Origin: Gammaproteobacteria bacterium
GTDB taxonomy: Bacteria; Pseudomonadota; Gammaproteobacteria; Enterobacterales; GCA-2746155
Assembly: GCA_024206355.1 (NCBI GenBank)
Contig: JAAGZM010000673.1
Span: 1 to 5,111, forward strand
Reading direction: 5' to 3'
Length of the DNA stretch: 5,111 nucleotides
Shown: positions 1-5,111 of the stretch, piece after piece
How positions within the stretch are numbered: the stretch's first letter is position 1
Layout: every line of letters starts with the position of its first letter
The notes under the pieces: model-generated
What the model saw: only the letters and a program-made list of their open reading frames with translations
What the model was told of the DNA's origin: nothing
The model's database searches: none
Made by a program: the position numbers and the translations under genes

Positions 1-884
1 CCAATAATGAAGAGGTAGAGGAAGAGTAATAAGAGGATCCCAAAAAAACCAAATTCTTCGCCGAGTACTGAGAAAATAAAATCAGTATGTCTTTCAGGTA
101 AAAATTCTAATTGCGACTGTGTTCCGTTGAGCCATCCTTTGCCGTAGAGTCCACCAGAGCCGATTGCTATTTTTGATTGGATAATATGATATCCCTTACC
201 AAGAGGATCTCTTTCAGGATCTAGGAAGATTAGTATTCTGTCTTTTTGATAGTCTCTAAGTAAAAATATCCAAGCGATAGGGGCAAAAGAAGCAAAGAGC
301 ACAATGAAACCTGTTACAAGTCGCCAACTGATGCCTGCGAGTAATAAAACAAATAATCCTGAGCTTGCAATCAACAATGATGTACCCAAGTCAGGTTGCC
401 TCGCGATAAATATAGTTGGGATTAAAATAAACAATGCTGAGGCAAATAGGTAGCGTTTAGTCGGTGGTAAATTATGTTCGCTCAAATACCAAGCAAGCAC
501 CATGGGTAATGCGATTTTTAGAATTTCAGATGGTTGGAAACGGAATAATCCTAAGTCTAGCCAACGTTGAGCTCCTTTTCCTGTAACACCGAAGAACATT
601 ACTCCAATAAGCATAATTATACCTATTCCATAGAGCGGAACTGCCCATGATTTTAATACTCGCGGAGGGATTTGTGCCATAAAAAACATTACGATAAATG
701 CAAGCCCCAGTCGAACTACCTGTCGCTTTATTAGGTCAATATTTTCGCCACCTGCACTATAAAGGATCACTAGTCCGAACCCGATCAAAGCTAATAATCC
801 TAGCAAAAGTGGAAGGTCAAGATGTAACCTCCACCAGATAGAATGCCTTGCCTTATGAGCGTGGCTGGGTGCTGACTCTAGCAT
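1..884 (-). CDS. mrdB: RodA (MrdB), SEDS peptidoglycan glycosyltransferase, 3' part missing
   Basis: RodA is a polytopic inner-membrane SEDS protein that polymerises lipid II into glycan strands for lateral wall growth, working with the transpeptidase PBP2. The frame opens with ATG at 884 and stays open to the window edge, giving 294 codons. E. coli RodA is 370 residues, so about 75 C-terminal residues lie outside. Hydrophobic segments are visible at roughly 24-43, 57-71, 81-99, 122-135, 146-161, 167-185, 189-209 and 275-294. Conserved SEDS motifs include KGAQRWLDLG (103-112), FQPSEILKI (116-124), ARQPDLGTSL (161-170), HIIQSKIAIGSGG (233-245) and FLPERHTDFIFSVLGEE (261-277). The Asp of HTDF (D268) aligns with the proposed catalytic Asp of RodA (D262 in E. 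coli). The ATG lies inside the end of mrdA, with an overlap of 32 bp, and AGGA at 896-899 precedes it at an 11-nt spacing, which is slightly long. The overlap suggests translational coupling with PBP2. Family identity is certain; only the start is open to slight doubt. Confidence 0.97.
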   Translation of the reverse strand, partial: MLESAPSHAHKARHSIWWRLHLDLPLLLGLLALIGFGLVILYSAGGENIDLIKRQVVRLGLAFIVMFFMAQIPPRVLKSWAVPLYGIGIIMLIGVMFFGVTGKGAQRWLDLGLFRFQPSEILKIALPMVLAWYLSEHNLPPTKRYLFASALFILIPTIFIARQPDLGTSLLIASSGLFVLLLAGISWRLVTGFIVLFASFAPIAWIFLLRDYQKDRILIFLDPERDPLGKGYHIIQSKIAIGSGGLYGKGWLNGTQSQLEFLPERHTDFIFSVLGEEFGFFGILLLLFLYLFII

Positions 885-2739
885 TATCCGCTGTTTCCTG
901 TTCGAGGTAAAATTGCATTACTTTTCGTGCGATAGGACCAGCATTTGTACTTCCGCCCCCCTCATTTTCTAAAATGACTGCAACGACTATTTTTGGTTTT
1001 TTAAATGGTGCGAACGCTATAAATAAAGCGTTATCACGATGTCTCTTTGTAACCTTTTCTTCATCAATTTCTTCTAAATCTTGTGCCTTAGCAACTAACT
1101 GTACTGTTCCAGACTTTCCCCCCGATGTAAATTCAGCAGTTTCGAATGCCTTGGAAGCGGTTCCACCTGGTGCATTAACGCCGCGCATTGCTTTTCTCAC
1201 TAAATCCATATTAGCTTTTTTAAAGTCGAAAATTTGCTGTTCTACTGGAACAATTTCGATAATTTTCATTTCACCTCTATCGCCAATTGCATTTGCTAAT
1301 CTTAGATTATTTCTCAGTCCACCATTTGCTAAAACAGCTGCTGCTGAAGCAAGTTGTAGAGGTGTTGTATTCCAATAGCCCTGACCAATACCAATAATAA
1401 CTGTCTCACCAGGATACCAAGGTTGATTTCGGTCCGCACGTTTCCATCCTCTTGAGGGCATGAGTGCTGGAATTTCTTCCCCCATATCGATATTGGTTAA
1501 TTCGCCAAAACCAAAACTTGTCATTCCATCATAAATTCTATCAATACCCAACTTTAATGCAACTTCATAAAAGAATGTATCACATGAGTGAATAATAGAT
1601 TGAGTTAAATTAACCCAACCATGGCCTTGTTTTTTCCAATCTCGATATTTATGTTTTTTATCTTCTAGTTGGAAATAGCCTTTATCCCATATCTTAAACT
1701 TAGATGTAACAACATTTTCTTCAAGCGCTAATAGCCCAAGCATTGGTTTAATTGTTGAACCAGGGGAATATTGCCCCCTCAGTGCTCGATTAAATAGTGG
1801 ACGGTCTATTGACTTGAGTAATTTTGAATAGGCTTTCGATGATATACCATTAACAAATGCATTAGGATCATAAGCAGGAGTACTGACTAGAGATAGAACT
1901 GCTCCAGTATCAGGGTTCAGCGCTATTACCACACCTCTTTTACTTTTCAGGAGACGATTTGCTTCCATTTGTAACCGGCTATCTAGGTTGAGAACAATAT
2001 CTTTGCCGGGGATCGGTGCTTTTCTACTTAAAACTCTCAGTACTCTACCTCTTACATCCGTTTCAACTTCTTGGTAGCCAATAGTTCCATGTAAAATATT
2101 TTCGTAGAATTTTTCTAAGCCAACTTTTCCAATATGTCTTGTTGCCAGATAATTACTCCCATCAATGGCTGCTAACTCTCGTTCATTAATACGCCCTACA
2201 TAACCTAGTGAATGAACCATATTTTCACCAAATGGATAATACCTGACTAGCCTTGCTTCAATCGAAACACCGGGAAAACGATATTGATTAACAGCAAATA
2301 ATGCTCTATCAGTTTCTGTTAAGTCGGTGATTAATGTTGTCTGATTAAAGCGCCTTTTATATTTGCTATTCTCTTTGTACTGTTCAATTTTATCATCAGT
2401 TATGGCTGACAATATTGCCTGCAGATCTTTTAAAGTAACATCAATATCTTTGATTTTTTCAGGAATCAATTCTAAAGAAAATACCGAGCGATTTTCTGCA
2501 AGAATAACACCCTTGCGATCATATATGAGACCTCTATTTGGTGCAATTGGGATAACTTTAATTCGGTTTTGATTAGAAAGGGTTTGTAAATCTTGGAAGC
2601 TGTTCACTTGCAAATAAAGCATCCTACCAACAAGTAGCATCAGCAAACCGAAGACAAGAATAGACACAACCAATGTACGACTAATGTAAAGATTAGTCTC
2701 AAGGATATGATTTTTAATTGTTTGTCTTCTTACCATCAT
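853..2739 (-). CDS. mrdA: Penicillin-binding protein 2 (PBP2, MrdA), elongasome DD-transpeptidase
   Basis: PBP2 is the class B transpeptidase that cross-links new peptidoglycan during cell elongation and activates its partner RodA, whose gene follows directly. The 628-residue frame compares with 633 in E. coli. A short cytoplasmic N-terminus is followed by one membrane anchor (about 21-43). Next come the periplasmic pedestal region, with APNRGLIYDRKG at 66-77 and a conserved GLEKFYE at 207-213, and the transpeptidase domain. All three active-site motifs are present: STIK (328-331, nucleophile Ser328), SCD (385-387, the SxD variant usual in PBP2) and KSGT (542-545). GIGQGYW (450-456) is also typical. 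Two ATG codons stand in tandem at 2739 and 2736. The AGGA at 2741-2744 is only 1 nt from the first but 4 nt from the second, so translation may start at 2736, giving 627 residues. The gene lies 44 bp after rlmH and overlaps rodA by 32 bp. It looks intact. Confidence 0.98.
   Translation of the reverse strand: MMVRRQTIKNHILETNLYISRTLVVSILVFGLLMLLVGRMLYLQVNSFQDLQTLSNQNRIKVIPIAPNRGLIYDRKGVILAENRSVFSLELIPEKIKDIDVTLKDLQAILSAITDDKIEQYKENSKYKRRFNQTTLITDLTETDRALFAVNQYRFPGVSIEARLVRYYPFGENMVHSLGYVGRINERELAAIDGSNYLATRHIGKVGLEKFYENILHGTIGYQEVETDVRGRVLRVLSRKAPIPGKDIVLNLDSRLQMEANRLLKSKRGVVIALNPDTGAVLSLVSTPAYDPNAFVNGISSKAYSKLLKSIDRPLFNRALRGQYSPGSTIKPMLGLLALEENVVTSKFKIWDKGYFQLEDKKHKYRDWKKQGHGWVNLTQSIIHSCDTFFYEVALKLGIDRIYDGMTSFGFGELTNIDMGEEIPALMPSRGWKRADRNQPWYPGETVIIGIGQGYWNTTPLQLASAAAVLANGGLRNNLRLANAIGDRGEMKIIEIVPVEQQIFDFKKANMDLVRKAMRGVNAPGGTASKAFETAEFTSGGKSGTVQLVAKAQDLEEIDEEKVTKRHRDNALFIAFAPFKKPKIVVAVILENEGGGSTNAGPIARKVMQFYLEQETADNARVSTQPRS
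896..899 (-). promoter_or_regulatory. Probable ribosome binding site of rodA inside mrdA
   Basis: AGGA on the minus strand lies 11 nt before the rodA ATG at 884, within the last codons of mrdA. The spacing is longer than optimal. Ribosomes finishing mrdA 29 to 31 nt beyond the rodA start may aid initiation by coupling. This is inferred from sequence only. Confidence 0.45.
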
Positions 2740-2740
2740 T

Positions 2741-2744
2741 TCCT
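2741..2744 (-). promoter_or_regulatory. Ribosome binding site of mrdA, bearing on start choice
   Basis: AGGA, in the context CAGGAA, directly precedes two tandem ATG codons. Spacing is 1 nt to the ATG at 2739 and 4 nt to the ATG at 2736. The second is the more usable distance, so the downstream Met is the likelier start. Confidence 0.55.
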
Positions 2745-2783
2745 GTTATTTATTCTCTATAGCTCTTTATTCCAGATGCTTCT

Positions 2784-3254
2784 TTATTCCCTGTGATAGG
2801 GATGCCCGGCATTAATTGACCATGCTCGATACAGTGCTTCAGCAACCACAACTCTTACTAAGGGATGAGGGAAAGTTAAAGCAGATACAGACCAATGTTG
2901 TTGTGCTCTCTGACTACATTGAGGTGCAAGGCCATCAGGACCTCCAACCAGAAGACATACATCGCTACCTAACCCTTGCCACATTGATAATTGTTTCGCA
3001 AGATCAGGAGTTGTCCACGATTTACCAATAACATCTAAACTGACAACGAAGTCATTGGGCTTTATCGCAGCTATCATCATTTCACCTTCTTTTTTCAGTA
3101 AGCGTTGTAGATCAGCATTTTTACCTCGATGCGCCAATGGTATTTCTATTAGCTCAAGATCAAGTTCTCTCGGTAGTCGTCGTGCATATTCTTGATAACC
3201 TGTCTGCACCCAAGCAGGCATTTTTTTTCCAACGACGATAAAACGGATGCGCAT
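2784..3254 (-). CDS. rlmH: RlmH, 23S rRNA (pseudouridine-1915-N3)-methyltransferase
   Basis: RlmH is a small SPOUT-class methyltransferase. It uses S-adenosylmethionine to methylate N3 of pseudouridine 1915 in helix 69 of 23S rRNA, acting late on the assembled 70S ribosome as a homodimer. The 156-residue product matches the E. coli protein (155 residues) along its whole length. KMPAWVQTGYQEYARRLP (11-28) and RGKNADLQR (43-51) lie in the N-terminal part. The cofactor-binding trefoil-knot region shows LLVGGPDGL (101-109), SALTFPHPLVRVVVAEALYRAWSI (124-147) and the invariant C-terminal YHRE (153-156), whose residues are implicated in catalysis. Start is the ATG at 3254, matching the family N-terminus. 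No good Shine-Dalgarno sequence precedes it, but the rsfS stop is only 9 bp upstream, so translation by coupled reinitiation is plausible. The pairing with rsfS is conserved across many bacteria, which supports the call. Confidence 0.98.
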   Translation of the reverse strand: MRIRFIVVGKKMPAWVQTGYQEYARRLPRELDLELIEIPLAHRGKNADLQRLLKKEGEMMIAAIKPNDFVVSLDVIGKSWTTPDLAKQLSMWQGLGSDVCLLVGGPDGLAPQCSQRAQQHWSVSALTFPHPLVRVVVAEALYRAWSINAGHPYHRE

Positions 3255-3263
3255 TATAACTAC

Positions 3264-3614
3264 TTATACTTCATTTGAACTGCTAGTATCAAATTCAGGA
3301 TCCCAGAGCTTTTCAAGCTGATAAAAATCACGAGTGTTCGATTGCATAACGTGTACAACCACATCACCTAAATCAACAAGTACCCATTCAGCAGCAGATT
3401 CTCCCTCTACTCCAAGAGGTGGATTGTTAGCGACTTTTGCACGCAGCACCACTTCACTGGCTATGGCTTTGACTTGGCGGTTGGAGCCACCGGAACAAAT
3501 CACCATTACATCAGTAAATGTACAAGTATCCGCGACATCCAATACTTTGATGTCTCTAGCCTTCATATCTTCTAGAGAATCAATTACTAGTGCCTTTAGT
3601 TCTTCTATTTTCAT
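3264..3614 (-). CDS. rsfS: RsfS (RsfA/YbeB), ribosomal silencing factor
   Basis: RsfS binds ribosomal protein uL14 (RplN) on the 50S subunit and blocks joining of the 30S subunit, lowering translation in stationary phase or starvation. The 116-residue product carries the family pattern: FTDVMVICSGGSNRQV (33-48), PLGVEGESAAEWVLVDLGDV (66-85), HVMQ (88-91) and YQLEKLW (98-104). E. coli RsfS has 105 residues and ends just after this last motif; here a 12-residue acidic and Ser-rich tail follows. The open frame continues upstream to 3728, but the ATG at 3614 is chosen for two reasons. It matches the family N-terminus, and GGAG at 3619-3622 precedes it by 4 nt. The longer form would run across the palindrome and into nadD. 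The gene lies 61 bp after nadD and 9 bp before rlmH. Confidence 0.96.
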   Translation of the reverse strand: MKIEELKALVIDSLEDMKARDIKVLDVADTCTFTDVMVICSGGSNRQVKAIASEVVLRAKVANNPPLGVEGESAAEWVLVDLGDVVVHVMQSNTRDFYQLEKLWDPEFDTSSSNEV

Positions 3615-3618
3615 GTTA

Positions 3619-3622
3619 CTCC
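3619..3622 (-). promoter_or_regulatory. Ribosome binding site that fixes the rsfS start
   Basis: GGAG on the minus strand lies 4 nt before the ATG at 3614. It supports this start over the upstream in-frame ATG codons at 3659 and 3728, which encode sequence unlike the family. Confidence 0.75.
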
Positions 3623-3659
3623 AAACTTTTTTATATGCTGTTGTTATTATCTCACACAT

Positions 3660-3697
3660 TAATACCCATTTTACTTCATAAAGTAGAATGGGTATTA
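3660..3697. repeat. Near-perfect 17-bp inverted repeat at the nadD 3' end
   Basis: The left arm 3660-3676 pairs with the right arm 3681-3697 over 17 positions, with one exception (3671 against 3686), around a 4-nt loop at 3677-3680. In minus-strand RNA, the sense of the operon, the exception is an A-C mismatch; in plus-strand RNA it would be a G-U wobble. The outer ends read TAATACCC and its complement. The nadD stop codon (3676-3678) sits at the loop, and the right arm encodes the last residues of NadD. No T-run follows either arm, so it does not look like an intrinsic terminator. It may be an mRNA processing or stability hairpin, or one copy of a small dispersed palindromic element. No second copy is present in the window. 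Confidence 0.8.
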
Positions 3698-4368
3698 CAA
3701 TAGATCTTCTGTTGCTCGATATACTCACAAACCTTTGCTGGTAATAAATAGCGTATATTCATATTTTCACTTATGCGTTTTCTAATATCGCTCGATGCGA
3801 TATCTAAAATAGGATTGTTCATTCTGATAACCGAACCAAAGTTGGTATCAGGATATCCATCACCTTTATATTCATTATCTTTAATGAAATCATCTAACTG
3901 CTGACTAGTTTCTGAATGACTACCCGGTCGAATTGCAATTAACAAATGAGCGTAGTTAATAATTTCTTGCCATTGATGCCAGTTATCAAATTGGTTAAAG
4001 GCATCATCACCTAAAATAAAGAATATTGGCTGTTCTGAACCTATTTCTTTACGAATTTCTTGAAGACTAAGCAACGTATAGGAAGGCCCTTTACGCTGTA
4101 ATTCCCTATCATCCACTGATAATTCTTTTATATCCTCAACCGCAAGTTGCAACATCGTTAGGCGTTGTTTTTCAGTTGCTGTAGGACTATCTCGATGCAC
4201 AGGTTGGAAACTGGGCATTAACCTAATCTCTTCTAAATCCAACGTTTCAGCAAGATCGATGGCAAGTCTTAAATGTCCATGATGAACAGGATCGAACGTT
4301 CCACCAAGAATTGCTATTGCAGATTTTCTTGGTTTGATTATATGAGGAGTAGTCACCTTGCTTTCCAT
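3676..4368 (-). CDS. nadD: NadD, nicotinate-nucleotide adenylyltransferase
   Basis: NadD transfers AMP from ATP to nicotinate mononucleotide, giving deamido-NAD, the shared step of de novo and salvage NAD synthesis in the cytosol. Numbered from the ATG at 4368 (230 residues), the nucleotidyltransferase signature GGTFDPVHHGH lies at 22-32 with the HxGH ATP-binding element. PSFQPVHRD (52-60) and PSYTLLSLQEI (95-105) line the substrate site, FILGDDAFNQFDNWHQW (117-133) is conserved, and the second motif ASSDIRKRI (191-199) matches the ISxTxIR pattern. An alternative GTG start at 4356 (226 residues) overlaps the holA TGA as GTGA and has GGAA at 4363-4366, 6 nt upstream. The ATG lacks a clear Shine-Dalgarno sequence, so the GTG may well be the real start; the longer frame is given as the outer limit. 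The C-terminus runs about seven residues past the point where E. coli NadD ends, and these residues are encoded by the palindrome at 3660-3697. Confidence 0.96.
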   Translation of the reverse strand: MESKVTTPHIIKPRKSAIAILGGTFDPVHHGHLRLAIDLAETLDLEEIRLMPSFQPVHRDSPTATEKQRLTMLQLAVEDIKELSVDDRELQRKGPSYTLLSLQEIRKEIGSEQPIFFILGDDAFNQFDNWHQWQEIINYAHLLIAIRPGSHSETSQQLDDFIKDNEYKGDGYPDTNFGSVIRMNNPILDIASSDIRKRISENMNIRYLLPAKVCEYIEQQKIYCNTHSTL

Positions 4369-5111
4369 AACCCATTACCAGAGATTTGTAATAACAGTGA
4401 TTCCATCGCAGTCCAGGCATCACCTTTTTGCTGGCCTTTAATCATCTTATCAAGTTCTAAACATCTCGCTAAAATTCGCTGCCATACGTTCAGAGGATAA
4501 CGTCGTAGTGATTTTCCATAACCGTCTTTCTTATTACCCCAGACATAGTACTTTTGCATAACTTGAGCCGGCATTTCACCTTGCTCACAATCCCATGCCA
4601 TTTTAGTTAAGTTCCTGAGCTCGTAAGTTAGTAGACCATTAATTTTAGCAACTGCTTCGCCTTCATGTCTCAACCCTGTAAGGATGCGGGTAAGTCTTTT
4701 TGCATCACCTGCAAAACTTGCTTCTAATAATTCGAAAGTATCAAAACGAGAATTGTCACCAACATATTCTCGCATCATGGCTGCAGATATTGTATCTTGA
4801 TTTGCGTAAAGTAAACTCAGCCTTTCAACTTCCTGCTGTGCTGCTAATAAATTCCCCTCAACCCTTTCAGCAAGTACATTGAGTGCATCAGCGTCTAAGT
4901 TCAAACCTTTCTTTCTTGCCCGCTGTGCTAACCATCCAGGTAAGTTTTTAGTGTCCACAGGCCATATTTCAACATGCACACCCAATTTGGCAAGAAGTTT
5001 ATACCAAGGTTTGCTCATTGATTTCTTATCAAGTTTTGCACAACTGATTAACAAGAATTGATCTTCAGGGGGGTTATCACACCAGCTTAAAAATGCTTTA
5101 CAAAAATCAAC
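4353..5111 (-). CDS. holA: HolA, DNA polymerase III subunit delta, N-terminus missing
   Basis: HolA is the delta subunit of the clamp loader. It binds the beta sliding clamp, opens the ring and so allows loading onto primed DNA. The frame is open from the window edge at 5111 to TGA at 4353-4355, giving 252 residues; E. coli HolA has 343, so roughly 90 N-terminal residues, including the beta-binding wrench region, lie outside. The visible part begins near the end of the AAA+-like domain I, where QFLLISCAKLDKK matches the family's LLI-x-KLDKK stretch. Domain II follows, with LPGWLAQRARKKGLNLD and VEGNLLAAQQEVERLSLLY. The C-terminal helical collar domain comes last, with FELLEASFAGDAKRLTRIL, GLRHEGEAVAKINGLLTYEL and ELDKMIKGQQKGDAW. 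A TTG at 5054 is internal and not the start, because coding similarity continues upstream to the window edge. The gene overlaps nadD at its 3' end. In gammaproteobacteria lptE and leuS usually precede it. Confidence 0.96.
   Translation of the reverse strand, partial: VDFCKAFLSWCDNPPEDQFLLISCAKLDKKSMSKPWYKLLAKLGVHVEIWPVDTKNLPGWLAQRARKKGLNLDADALNVLAERVEGNLLAAQQEVERLSLLYANQDTISAAMMREYVGDNSRFDTFELLEASFAGDAKRLTRILTGLRHEGEAVAKINGLLTYELRNLTKMAWDCEQGEMPAQVMQKYYVWGNKKDGYGKSLRRYPLNVWQRILARCLELDKMIKGQQKGDAWTAMESLLLQISGNGLWKAR
4363..4366 (-). promoter_or_regulatory. Candidate ribosome binding site for a GTG start of nadD
   Basis: GGAA lies 6 nt before the GTG at 4356, which shares bases with the holA TGA stop. 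The arrangement fits translational coupling. The competing ATG at 4368 overlaps this site and has no comparable site of its own. Confidence 0.4.

Noticed and set aside
974..1378. Plus-strand open frame of 134 codons opposite mrdA
   Set aside because: It lies wholly antisense to the conserved transpeptidase domain of PBP2, resembles no family I know, and has the Ser/Thr/Phe-rich makeup of a shadow frame.
1542..1549. A second copy of the AATACCCA palindrome arm inside mrdA
   Set aside because: Only about 8 bases match and there is no inverted partner nearby; this is expected by chance.
2740..2783. Terminator or promoter in the rlmH-mrdA gap
   Set aside because: The 44-bp AT-rich gap shows no stem-loop with a T-run and no paired -35/-10 elements.
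3646..3651. Possible extended -10 promoter element (TGA-GATAAT on the minus strand) upstream of rsfS
   Set aside because: No -35-like hexamer occurs at 16 to 18 bp spacing, and such matches are common in AT-rich DNA. Transcript start mapping would be needed.
3334..3681. Plus-strand open frame of 115 codons opposite rsfS
   Set aside because: The minus strand is clearly rsfS; the Ser/Thr-rich product has no recognisable motif.
3660..3697. Intrinsic terminator
   Set aside because: The stem is long but AT-rich in large part, and no T-run follows it in either direction; a terminator here would also cut the operon.
3615..3728. N-terminal extension of RsfS to an ATG at 3728
   Set aside because: The extension does not resemble the family, overlaps nadD and the palindrome, and the ATG at 3614 has a good ribosome binding site.
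5052..5054. TTG at 5054 as the start of holA
   Set aside because: The frame stays open to the window edge and the upstream residues continue the HolA-like sequence, so the TTG encodes an internal Leu.

Overview
The window is a compact, AT-rich run of six bacterial housekeeping genes, all on the minus strand, so transcription runs from position 5111 towards position 1. In transcription order they are holA (5' part cut off by the window edge), nadD, rsfS, rlmH, mrdA (PBP2) and mrdB/rodA (3' part cut off). The order, and the close match of RlmH, RsfS, NadD and RodA to the proteobacterial forms, point to a gammaproteobacterium. The low GC and the direct nadD-rsfS junction fit marine or host-associated low-GC lineages better than E. 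coli itself, where from memory a phosphatase gene (phpB/cobC) lies between nadD and rsfS. I cannot name a genus.

Layout: holA (4353-5111) overlaps the start of nadD (3676-4368). A 61-bp gap separates nadD from rsfS (3264-3614). A near-perfect palindrome at 3660-3697 straddles the end of nadD and the start of this gap. A 9-bp gap leads to rlmH (2784-3254), and a 44-bp gap to mrdA (853-2736 or 2739). mrdA overlaps rodA (1-884) by 32 bp. No gene-free stretch exceeds about 60 bp. No convincing promoter or intrinsic terminator is visible inside the window, so the simplest reading is one polycistronic unit with its promoter upstream of the window.

How the genes work together: the cluster joins three processes. 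HolA loads the replicative sliding clamp. NadD makes the dinucleotide in NAD synthesis. RsfS and RlmH act on the large ribosomal subunit, by silencing idle ribosomes and by methylating helix 69 of 23S rRNA. PBP2 and RodA form the transpeptidase-glycosyltransferase pair of the elongasome that builds the lateral cell wall and keeps rod shape. Apart from gene order and co-transcription, no direct mechanistic link between these processes is known to me.

Nothing here looks like a new defence, mobile or regulatory system. The one structural feature not explained by the genes is the palindrome at 3660-3697. It supplies the last seven codons and the stop of nadD, and may be a small repeat element or an RNA-processing hairpin.
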